From: an uncultured Collinsella sp.
GTDB lineage: Bacteria > Actinomycetota > Coriobacteriia > Coriobacteriales > Coriobacteriaceae
NCBI GenBank assembly: GCA_902493375.1
Contig: CABUPH010000020.1
Location: 1-35,488, forward strand
DNA: 35,488 nucleotides
Direction of reading: 5' to 3'
Part shown: one piece after another, positions 14,964-24,071 of the stretch
How positions within the stretch are numbered: position 1 is the stretch's first letter
Layout of the letters: every line of letters starts with the position of its first letter
Program-made: the position numbers and the translations under genes
Notes under the pieces: model-generated
Told to the model about the DNA's origin: nothing
The model's database searches: none
The model's input: only the letters and a program-made list of their open reading frames with translations

Positions 14964-16360
14964 GCAAGCTGTCTCCCGCGCGCAAGCTTGCGCTCGATGT
15001 ACTGATGGAAGCCGATCGCCGCGGCATGTATGCGCGTGACGTGCTGTCCTCTCGCGCATCGGCCAAGGCTATTGACCAGCGCGATTCCGCTTTTGCCGCT
15101 CGCTTGGCGCTGGGTGTCGCCGCCACGCAGGGTATTTTAGACGAGCTGCTCGATCAGTTTCTCGATAAGCCTAAAAAGGTTGCGCCGCGTGTTCGCATGG
15201 CGCTTCGTATCTCGGCCTTCGAAATGCTCTATCTGCATACGCCTGGCCGCGTTGCCGTAAGTCAGGGCGTTGAGCTGGTGCGCAGCGGAGCTAAGTCTGC
15301 CGCCGGTTTGGCCAATGCCGTGCTGCATAAGGTCGCGGACAACGTTGAGGACTTTGCCACTGCGTCCGATGTAGATGAGTCTGAGCGACGCTTGGTTCGT
15401 CTGTCGCGCCTGATGGGACTGCCGCGTTGGCTGTGCGCTCGCATTATGGCATCGTTCGACACGCCTGAGGGTGCGCTTAACTTTGCCGGCAATCTGGCCC
15501 CCGCACCGCTGGCCCTGCATGAGAACGCCTTTGCGATTAAGCTCGATCCGTATATCTCGCAGCTCGTCGCACCTGTCTTCCCGGGCTGCCATGCCCCGGT
15601 TGATGCGCAGGTTACCGTTGCTTCGGGTGTGTTTGAGCGTGCTGCCGCGGTGGCATCCGATCTCAACGCGCAGCTTATCGCCACGGCTGCCACGCGCCCT
15701 GGTAGCTGCCTTGAGATTGGTGCCGGTCGTGGCACTAAAACCTATGTGATGATGTGCCAGGCCAAGCGCGCCGGCTATGAGCGTCAGCATACTGCACTTG
15801 ATCTTCATGACCGTAAGTGCGATCTGAATCTCGCTCGCCTTCATAAGGCCGGTATTCAGGGCGTTCGTACGGTTTCGGGTGATGCCTGCGAGCTTGATGA
15901 GGTACTGACATCGTTTGATGCCATGCTTGGCAAGCCGGTTAAGTTCGACACGGTTTTTATCGATGCGCCGTGCTCGGGCACCGGCACCATGCGCCGTCAT
16001 CCTGAGATCCCGTGGCGTCTGACCGAAAAGGATGTGACGGTTGAGCTGCCCAAACTGCAGCTGACGATGCTCAAGGAAGCCGCCGCGCGCGTGGCTGCCG
16101 GCGGCGAGCTCATCTATGCGACGTGCTCCGTCTTCGACGAGGAGAACACGCAGGTCGTGGACGCGTTCCTTGCTTCTCCCGAGGGTGCCGGCTTTAGCGT
16201 GGCACCGCTTTCCGAGGCACAGATTCTGCAACTCCCCGAGTTCGATCAGGCCAAGAAACTCGTATCCGTACGCCAGAACGATCGAGGCCTCTTCCAAAGC
16301 GTGCCGGTAAACGCCGACTCCTACGACGGCCACTTCTGCGCCCGCCTGGTCCGCAAGTAG
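14960..16360 (+). CDS. rsmB: 16S rRNA (cytosine-967-C5)-methyltransferase
   Basis: 466-residue RsmB/Sun (NOL1/NOP2/fmu) methyltransferase. The N-terminal about 135 residues resemble the NusB RNA-binding fold (ARKLALDVLME, AFAARLALGV, VLDELLDQF-like segments, PGRVAVSQGVELVRSGAK). The catalytic domain has the SAM site LEIGAGRGTKTYVM and both cysteine motifs, DAPCSGTGTMRRHPEI (about residue 337) and ATCSVFDEENTQVV (about 388). The SAM loop departs from the common LCAAPGGKT form but keeps the Gly-rich pattern. The start is the ATG overlapping the fmt stop; an in-frame extension from 14945 lies inside fmt. A palindromic repeat lies 6 nt past the stop. Confidence 0.9.
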   Translation: MSKLSPARKLALDVLMEADRRGMYARDVLSSRASAKAIDQRDSAFAARLALGVAATQGILDELLDQFLDKPKKVAPRVRMALRISAFEMLYLHTPGRVAVSQGVELVRSGAKSAAGLANAVLHKVADNVEDFATASDVDESERRLVRLSRLMGLPRWLCARIMASFDTPEGALNFAGNLAPAPLALHENAFAIKLDPYISQLVAPVFPGCHAPVDAQVTVASGVFERAAAVASDLNAQLIATAATRPGSCLEIGAGRGTKTYVMMCQAKRAGYERQHTALDLHDRKCDLNLARLHKAGIQGVRTVSGDACELDEVLTSFDAMLGKPVKFDTVFIDAPCSGTGTMRRHPEIPWRLTEKDVTVELPKLQLTMLKEAAARVAAGGELIYATCSVFDEENTQVVDAFLASPEGAGFSVAPLSEAQILQLPEFDQAKKLVSVRQNDRGLFQSVPVNADSYDGHFCARLVRK

Positions 16361-16366
16361 CTACTA

Positions 16367-16433
16367 AGTTGCGGTGAAATAGGGATTGAATAGCGGCTCC
16401 TACCCGCCAAACAGTCCTTATTTCACCGCAACT
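16367..16433. repeat. Palindromic repeat, copy 2 (GTTGCGGTGAAAT family)
   Basis: Arms AGTTGCGGTGAAATAGGGAT... at 16367-16388 and 16412-16433 are complementary at 20 of 22 positions; the centre is GC-rich and unrelated to that of copy 1. It lies 6 nt after the rsmB stop. Copy 1 (134-206) likewise lies 10 nt after a stop codon. Confidence 0.7.
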
Positions 16434-16463
16434 CATAGAGATGCCTGGGTAGCTAAAGAATCA

Positions 16464-16501
16464 GCCCCGCGATCGATGTTGATCGCGGGGCCGCGTTGTT
16501 T
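16464..16501. terminator. Bidirectional terminator between rsmB and the fmdB-like gene
   Basis: A perfect 10-bp stem CCCCGCGATC (16465-16474) with GATCGCGGGG (16481-16490) and a 6-nt loop separates two convergent genes. The plus side is followed by CCGCGTTGTTTCT and the minus side by CTGATTCTTTAG, so U-richness is moderate on both strands. Confidence 0.65.
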
Positions 16502-16738
16502 CTAGTGGTTATGCCGGCAGTTGGCGCAGCAGCCGCTGGTGGCGCTGGTGCTTGAGCCACCGCTGCGCTGGTCGGTGTTGTAGAAGCCGCTGCCCTCAAA
16601 CTTGATGCCGCTGGCCGAGAACGTCTTGGCGGCCGGAGCGCCGCAGTTGGGACACACGACCTCGGGAGTCTCGGACATGGGATGCTCAACCTCAAACACG
16701 TTGCCGCAGCTCGAGCACTTGTAATCGTAGCGCGCCAT
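16502..16738 (-). CDS. FmdB-family zinc-ribbon protein
   Basis: 78-residue small protein starting MARYDYKCSSCGNVFEVEHPM, with a second CPNCGAP pair; the four cysteines form the zinc ribbon of the FmdB/CxxC_CXXC_SSSS family. A Ser/Gly/Thr linker follows, ending in a Cys-rich GCCANCRHNH tail. Family members were first linked to formamidase and amidase regulation, but most have no known role. The SD AAGGAAG is well placed. A terminator-like stem lies only 22 nt upstream of the ATG, so expression may depend on read-through or on a very close promoter. Confidence 0.85.
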   Translation of the reverse strand: MARYDYKCSSCGNVFEVEHPMSETPEVVCPNCGAPAAKTFSASGIKFEGSGFYNTDQRSGGSSTSATSGCCANCRHNH

Positions 16739-16756
16739 AATACTTCCTTTTCAGCA

Positions 16757-16782
16757 CAAAGCGGGCAGATTACTCTGCCCGC
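16757..16782 (-). terminator. Terminator after the GH13-GH77 gene, in front of the fmdB-like gene
   Basis: A perfect 9-bp stem GCGGGCAGA (16761-16769) with TCTGCCCGC (16774-16782), 4-nt loop, is followed on the minus strand by TTTGTGCTG. A possible promoter (GTGATA, 17 nt, TACAGT) lies upstream on the minus strand, near 16829-16801, so the stem could instead be an attenuator of the small gene. Confidence 0.6.
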
Positions 16783-16826
16783 AAAAATTCAAACGTTTGT
16801 AACTGTACCCTATATCGGGGGTTTTA

Positions 16827-19800
16827 TCACGCTTCGCCCCAGAATCTATGGTTGTTGCGCAGGAGCTGTGCGGTTTTGTTCTCGGCGGCTGCAATGTCCG
16901 CCTCGTCAGCCTGCCAGGTCCAGTTGCCCGTGGCCACGCCCGGAACGTTCATGCGGGCGCCGTCGCCAAGCCCCAGGATATCCTGCAGCGGCATCATCAC
17001 CAGGGGAGCGTCGCTTGCCAGCGCGTCGCTCATCAGCTTGGCCGCAAACTCAACACCGCTCGGCTCGTCGCCGCCGGCAAAGGAACGCGTACACCAGCCG
17101 GCGAGCGTCGAGGTGTCGTGCGTCGACGTGTACAGAATCTTGCCGGGCGTGGGATGCACACCGCAGCGAACGTCGTAGTCGCTAAACTCCAGCACGTCCA
17201 TGCCGGGGAAGCCGCAGGTCGAAGCCATGGCGCGAACACCGGGCGTCAAATAGCCCAGGTCCTCGGCGATAAAGTTGAGCGGACCCAGCTCGTCATAAGC
17301 GGTCTGGAACAGGTCCTTACCCGGGCCCGCCAGCCAACGGCCGTCGGCGCAAGCCTTGCCCGCAGGGATACTAAAGTAGCTGTGGAAGCCCAGGAAGTGA
17401 TCCAGGCGCACGCGGTCGTAGAGCGAAAAGGCACGACGTAGGCGATCCATCCACCAGCTATAGCCGTTCTGCTTCATGTGGTCCCAGCGGAACGTCGGGT
17501 TGCCCCACACCTGGCCCTCGGGTGCAAAGTTGTCGGGCGGTGCACCGGAAATCTCAATCGCCTTGCCGGTATCGGACAGCCAGAAGTTCTCGGGTTCGCT
17601 CCACGCGTCTGCCGAATCGTCCGAAACATACATCGGGATATCGCCGATGACCTCGATGCCCTTCTTGTGCGCATAGTTCATGAGCTCGCACCAAGCCAGG
17701 TCAAAGCGGTACTGCATGTACGCCTGCAGCTCGGCCTCGTTATGGAAGCGCTTGTCGTCGATCAGATGCTCGTTGTAGCGCGCGACATCTGCCGGCCAAT
17801 CGTGGCGCGACTCGCCTTCAAAGTACTTTTTGACGGCCATATAGACGCAGTATTTCTCGAGCCAATCGGCATTGCGATGTTTAAAGGCGGTGTACAACGG
17901 ATCGGCATCTTCGCCGCCGCGGGCCTTCCAAGTCTCAAAGTCGGCGGCCAGCTCCTCGTGACTCTCGGGTAGCAGGTCGATATTGCCTGCAAAGGCCGAA
18001 GGGCCGGCGTAAGGGGAGCGGAAGAAGTCCGTGGGGTTGACGGGGAGAACCTGCCAGTAGCGCATGCCCATGGCGGCCAGATGGTCGATAAAACGACGCG
18101 TGGGCGCGCCGATCGTACCGGGCTTGCCGTCGTCGGTCGGCACCGATGTGATATGGCACACAACACCCGCACCGTGATCGAGCGGCTCCTGCAGGCGCTG
18201 CTCGGCATGGTGATAGATGATCGACGAGCCCAGCGGATACAGATCGAGCGTGACCGTACCGCCGTGGATCTCGCACTCGTGACCGCTGATCACATCGCTC
18301 GCACATTCGCCGAGCGCTGGAATCGTCACGCGGTGTGAATTGCGCAGGCTACGGTTGATGATAACCGTCGCGGACTCGCCGTCTTTACCGGCGCGCGTAT
18401 AGGCGAGTACTTCGTCATTGAGCGCGAAAGCCTTGATTTCACCGTCGATCATAAACGGCAGCGCGCGGCGCACAGCAGATGCGTTCTTGACGATCGCGAA
18501 CGTATCGAAGTCGTGCAGGTCTTCCTTGGTCGGCATGGTGCGGCGATTACCCGGATCGGTGAGACCCTCCAAGCCGTACTCGTCACCGTAATAGATTGAG
18601 GGAACGCCCGGGAACGTCATCTGCATGAGCGTCGCGAGCCAAAAACGACTCTTGGCCAGGCCCATGGAGTTCTCGTCCAGGCGCCACTTGCTGCGCTCGC
18701 TCTCAGGTAGTTGCGACTCGTCGGGGCCGCCGCCGAGCACCGAGATGATACGTGGGCGGTCGTGGCTCGACAGCAGGTTGAGCGCGCAGGATAGGGCCTC
18801 GCGCGGATAATTCTCGCGTAGGGTCTCAATATCCTCGGCAGCTTGGTAGGCGTTTTTGTAGCCCATCAAAAAGCCGATGACCATGTCGCGGAAGGGGTAA
18901 TCCATGGCCGAGTCGAGCTCGAAGCCTTGCAGATAGCGACGCAGATGGCCGTAGCTGATCTTGTTGGAGGCGTCTTCCCAGACTTCGCCGAGCAGCAGCG
19001 CGTCGGGCTTCTCGGCGAGCACGGCCTTTTTGATCTCGGCTAGGAAATCATCGGAAAGCTCGTCAGCCACATCCAGGCGCCAGCCGTGAGCGCCGGCGCG
19101 CAGCCATTTACGAATGACGCCGTCCTTGCCCAGGAGCCGCTCGCGTACCAGTTCGGAACTCTCATTGATGGCGGGCATATTGCCCACGCCCCACCAACAG
19201 TCGTACGAGCCGTCCTCGTGGAAATAAAACGCATCGCGCCACGGCGAATCCTCGCTCTGCCACGCGCCCACGTCGGGGTAGTTGCCGTAGCGGTTAAAAT
19301 AGATCGAGTCGTCGCCCGTATGGTTGAAGACACCGTCCAGGATGATGGAAATGCCGAGCTTCTCGGCCGCCTCGCACAACTCGGTAAAGTCCTGCTCGGT
19401 GCCCAGAATCGGATCGATCTTGGTGTAATCGGCGGTGTCGTAGCGGTGGTTGCTCGCGGCTTCAAAAATGGGGTTGAGGTAGATGGCTGTAAAGCCCAGC
19501 TCGGCGATGCGAGGCAGGTCTTCCTGAATGCCCTTGAGCGATCCGCCGTAAAAGTCCCAAGTCTTTATGGAGCCGTCCTCGGCGCGCTCGTACACAGGCG
19601 GCTCGTTCCAGTCCTCGACCATGCGGCGCTGAATGCCCTTACGCGGTTTTTCGACCTCGGCCAGCGTGCGCTCGCGCCAGTGCTCGTCGCGGGCATAGCG
19701 ATCGGGGAAGATCTGGTAGACCATACCGCGCTCGTACCACTCGGGACGAACCTCACGGTGTTTGTAGACAGTGACCTGGAATGACGGCACCTCGGCGTAG

Positions 19801-20123
19801 TCGTAGGTTACGCCTTCGCCGCCGGTGCGGCCCTGCGGTGCGCCCAGGCGAACCTCGGGCTGGCCCTCGATATTGCAGATAAAGCTGTACCAGATAAGAC
19901 AGGGCTTGGTGCACTCAAGCTCTACGCTAAATATGCCGTCGCCCTCGTGCGTCATGGGATATCGAGACTCACCGATATCATCGACCCAGGTGCGCAGCGT
20001 AAGCGTTGCCTGCGCGGGATCGGCATCCTCCAGAATCACGGAGAGCGAAAGGGTTGTTCCTGTGGTCACAGCGCCAAACGGAGTGCGAAACTGCGGTAGA
20101 CGGCTGTTGTGTATCAATCTCAT
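16827..20123 (-). CDS. Fusion: GH13 alpha-amylase-type glycosidase + GH77 4-alpha-glucanotransferase
   Basis: 1098-residue two-enzyme protein with no signal peptide. Residues about 1-125 form a beta-rich domain like CBM34 or the N-domain of neopullulanases. The GH13 barrel follows, beginning WYERGMVYQIFPDRYA; its triad is visible as GWRLDVADEL (nucleophile Asp), LLLGEVWED (acid/base Glu) and LLSSHDRPR (Asp). From about residue 655 a GH77 amylomaltase domain starts (HITSVPTDDG), with VRLDHFLGF (nucleophile Asp), IAEDLGYLTP (acid/base Glu) and STHDTSTLAGW (Asp). Both halves look active. Its likely role is to hydrolyse and disproportionate maltodextrins or glycogen outer chains in the cytosol, feeding GlgP. 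The second half would be called malQ alone. SD is poor; see the 9-codon upstream ORF. Confidence 0.92.
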   Translation of the reverse strand: MRLIHNSRLPQFRTPFGAVTTGTTLSLSVILEDADPAQATLTLRTWVDDIGESRYPMTHEGDGIFSVELECTKPCLIWYSFICNIEGQPEVRLGAPQGRTGGEGVTYDYAEVPSFQVTVYKHREVRPEWYERGMVYQIFPDRYARDEHWRERTLAEVEKPRKGIQRRMVEDWNEPPVYERAEDGSIKTWDFYGGSLKGIQEDLPRIAELGFTAIYLNPIFEAASNHRYDTADYTKIDPILGTEQDFTELCEAAEKLGISIILDGVFNHTGDDSIYFNRYGNYPDVGAWQSEDSPWRDAFYFHEDGSYDCWWGVGNMPAINESSELVRERLLGKDGVIRKWLRAGAHGWRLDVADELSDDFLAEIKKAVLAEKPDALLLGEVWEDASNKISYGHLRRYLQGFELDSAMDYPFRDMVIGFLMGYKNAYQAAEDIETLRENYPREALSCALNLLSSHDRPRIISVLGGGPDESQLPESERSKWRLDENSMGLAKSRFWLATLMQMTFPGVPSIYYGDEYGLEGLTDPGNRRTMPTKEDLHDFDTFAIVKNASAVRRALPFMIDGEIKAFALNDEVLAYTRAGKDGESATVIINRSLRNSHRVTIPALGECASDVISGHECEIHGGTVTLDLYPLGSSIIYHHAEQRLQEPLDHGAGVVCHITSVPTDDGKPGTIGAPTRRFIDHLAAMGMRYWQVLPVNPTDFFRSPYAGPSAFAGNIDLLPESHEELAADFETWKARGGEDADPLYTAFKHRNADWLEKYCVYMAVKKYFEGESRHDWPADVARYNEHLIDDKRFHNEAELQAYMQYRFDLAWCELMNYAHKKGIEVIGDIPMYVSDDSADAWSEPENFWLSDTGKAIEISGAPPDNFAPEGQVWGNPTFRWDHMKQNGYSWWMDRLRRAFSLYDRVRLDHFLGFHSYFSIPAGKACADGRWLAGPGKDLFQTAYDELGPLNFIAEDLGYLTPGVRAMASTCGFPGMDVLEFSDYDVRCGVHPTPGKILYTSTHDTSTLAGWCTRSFAGGDEPSGVEFAAKLMSDALASDAPLVMMPLQDILGLGDGARMNVPGVATGNWTWQADEADIAAAENKTAQLLRNNHRFWGEA

Positions 20124-20149
20124 AGTACGGTCCAGTTCAATAGAATCAT
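20120..20149 (-). CDS. Possible 9-residue upstream ORF coupled to the fusion gene
   Basis: The minus strand has ATG at 20149, encoding MILLNWTVL, whose TGA stop overlaps the ATG of the 1098-residue gene as ATGA. The main start has no clear SD, so translational coupling through this mini-ORF is possible. Its own SD (AGCAGG) is weak. Too short to judge without ribosome profiling or comparison. Confidence 0.2.
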   Translation of the reverse strand: MILLNWTVL

Positions 20150-20184
20150 GGCCTGCTGGCCATGGGCTTTACGCACAAGATGTA

Positions 20185-20190
20185 AGTATA
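20185..20190 (-). promoter_or_regulatory. -10 hexamer of the GH13-GH77 gene
   Basis: TATACT on the minus strand, about 62 nt before the ATG. The -35 is unclear; candidates lie in TTGTTTATAC at about 20217-20208, part of an imperfect dyad (GTTGT...ACAAC). Confidence 0.4.
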
Positions 20191-20222
20191 TCTGTTGTAC
20201 ACAGGCTGTATAAACAACATCC

Positions 20223-20265
20223 GTTTACCATCGGCGAACGGTTGTCCTAGAAAATCGTTTTACCA
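20223..20265 (-). promoter_or_regulatory. Candidate operator pair upstream of the GH13-GH77 gene
   Basis: Minus strand: TGGTAAAACGATTTT at 20265-20251, and ATGGTAAAC at 20231-20223. The same two 9-mers, TGGTAAAAC and ATGGTAAAC, occur in the glgB/HAD intergenic region at 30317-30405. The AAAACGnTTTT core has the central CG common to LacI-family operators such as MalR. The sites lie about 33-80 bp upstream of the presumed -10. Regulator identity is inference. Confidence 0.5.
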
Positions 20266-20331
20266 CACAAATTATCGCGATATTTAAAAACGTCTATACC
20301 GATACTATTTGTAGCCAACCAAAAGTACTTC

Positions 20332-20461
20332 AGTTTACTACGATGAATTGGATGATCTCAACCACGGTCATTTTGATGATATTAAAACCGCAGGTAGAGG
20401 CGTTGCCAATTTCGTAGATTACTTGTCGTGGTCAGCTGGAGCCATTTTGTCGTAGTAAACC
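20332..20461. repeat. AT-rich element bounded by 11-bp inverted repeats
   Basis: GTTTACTACGA (20333-20343) and TCGTAGTAAAC (20450-20460) are perfect inverted repeats about 130 bp apart end to end. The interior is AT-rich compared with the flanks and has no ORF of note. The layout resembles a MITE or a structured RNA. The rest of the gap between the fusion gene and glgA holds only the operator/promoter region (20124-20290) and a terminator (20494-20524). Confidence 0.5.
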
Positions 20462-20493
20462 GGGCTTCTTTTTACTAGAGAAGTTCAACCAAG

Positions 20494-20524
20494 AAGAGGG
20501 CGCCTGATTGGGGCGCCCTCTTTT
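20494..20524. terminator. Terminator at the end of the glycogen operon
   Basis: An 11-bp stem AAGAGGGCGCC (20494-20504) with GGCGCCCTCTT (20512-20522) and a 7-nt loop lies about 33 nt past the glgA stop. TTTT ends the plus side and TTCTTGG the minus side, so it can work in both directions. Confidence 0.75.
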
Positions 20525-20554
20525 GCGTTGAGGATTAAGTTTGAATCGTCCGGA

Positions 20555-22849
<2,295 letters not shown>

Positions 22850-22872
22850 ATTGTCTCCCATGTTGTTATTCG

Positions 22873-22908
22873 AGAATAGCCGCCAGGCGCGAACCGGGCG
22901 GCTATTCT
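22873..22908 (-). other. Intercistronic hairpin glgD-glgA
   Basis: A perfect 12-bp stem AGAATAGCCGCC/GGCGGCTATTCT (22873-22884 with 22897-22908) fills the 90-nt gap between glgD and glgA. There is no T-run on the minus strand, so it looks like an mRNA-stabilising or processing stem and not a terminator. Confidence 0.6.
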
Positions 22909-22939
22909 ACATGTTACGAGCGATGTTGCGGTGCCAACG

Positions 22940-24067
22940 TTAACGTACGATGGTGGTATCGGAAGTTAACGGAGCCTTGCCCAGCACCAAGATGTTCTCG
23001 GGCGTGCCGCGAAGCTCGGTGTTAGTGGGAACCACGTTGTTCTTGTCCAGGATGGCGTTCTCAACGCGGGCGCCGCTCTTGATGATGCAGCTCTGGTTGA
23101 TGATCGAGTTGGTCACCGAAGCGCCTTCCTCGACCACGACGCCGCGCGACAGGATCGAGTTGCGCACGGTGCCCTTGATGATGCAGCCGGCCGAGATGAT
23201 CGAGTTGCACGCGTGGCTGCCGGTCGCATAACGCGAAGGCGGCACGTCGTGAGCCTTGGTCAGAATCGGGCGCTCGGGGTCAAAGAGCTGGTCGGCCACG
23301 GTCTGATCGAGCAGGTCCATGCTGCGGCGATACAGCGACTTCTCGCTAAACACGCCCACGACCTCACCCTTGTACTCGTAGCTGCACACGTCGATGTTGC
23401 CAAAGTCGCCCTGAAGTGCCTCGAGCAGGTCCAGATAGTCGGCGGCCTGGTAGTGGTCGATGATCTCGAGCAGCGTCTCGCGGTTGACGATGCAGCAGTC
23501 CATAGACGCGTTGTCGCCGTACACGACGCCGGCGCTCACGCCCGTCAGGCGGCCGTTCTCGTTGATCTGCAGCTTGGTCTCGTCATCGACGTTGCGCGTG
23601 GCCTTGCAGTACACCACGGTCATCTGGGCACCGGAGTTCTCGTGCGCGTCGATGATGGTGTTGAGGTCCATGTTAAAGATGATGTTGGTGCCCATCATCA
23701 CAACATAGGGCTTGTCAGAGCGCTGGAAGAGCGTCTTGTTAGAGATGATGTCGCGCAGCAGGAAGCGCATGCCGCCCTTGGTGGTGCCATACGCGTTTCC
23801 GGGCACCATGAACAGGCCGCCCTTCTTGCGGTCCAGGCCCCAGTCCTTGCCCGAGCCCACGTGGTCGATCAGCGAGCGGTAGTTGCCCGGCATGACGACG
23901 CCGACGGTCTTAATGCCGGCATTCATCATGTTGGACAGCGGAAAGTCGATCAGGCGATAGCGGCCCAAAAACGGAACGGACGCGATGGGGCGGTCCTTGA
24001 GCAGCACGCTGCCGTAGGTCGAAGAGTAGTTAGCGGTGATATAACCGATGGCCTTGCGATTGATCAT
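22940..24067 (-). CDS. glgD: ADP-glucose pyrophosphorylase regulatory subunit GlgD
   Basis: 375-residue paralogue of GlgC. The Rossmann-like nucleotidyltransferase fold and C-terminal left-handed beta-helix (SIINQSCIIKSGARVENAIL) are present. However, the glycine-rich catalytic loop of GlgC is replaced by NYSSTYGSVLLKDRPIASVPF, without the GGxGxRL pattern, and the GDHLYRMD metal site becomes MGTNIIFNMDL. In Firmicutes such GlgD proteins are inactive or nearly inactive partners that activate GlgC in a heterotetramer. The same role is inferred here. I start at ATG 24067, 4 nt after the glgC stop, with the SD GGGGGA inside the glgC end. Confidence 0.9.
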   Translation of the reverse strand: MINRKAIGYITANYSSTYGSVLLKDRPIASVPFLGRYRLIDFPLSNMMNAGIKTVGVVMPGNYRSLIDHVGSGKDWGLDRKKGGLFMVPGNAYGTTKGGMRFLLRDIISNKTLFQRSDKPYVVMMGTNIIFNMDLNTIIDAHENSGAQMTVVYCKATRNVDDETKLQINENGRLTGVSAGVVYGDNASMDCCIVNRETLLEIIDHYQAADYLDLLEALQGDFGNIDVCSYEYKGEVVGVFSEKSLYRRSMDLLDQTVADQLFDPERPILTKAHDVPPSRYATGSHACNSIISAGCIIKGTVRNSILSRGVVVEEGASVTNSIINQSCIIKSGARVENAILDKNNVVPTNTELRGTPENILVLGKAPLTSDTTIVR

Positions 24068-24071
24068 CGGA

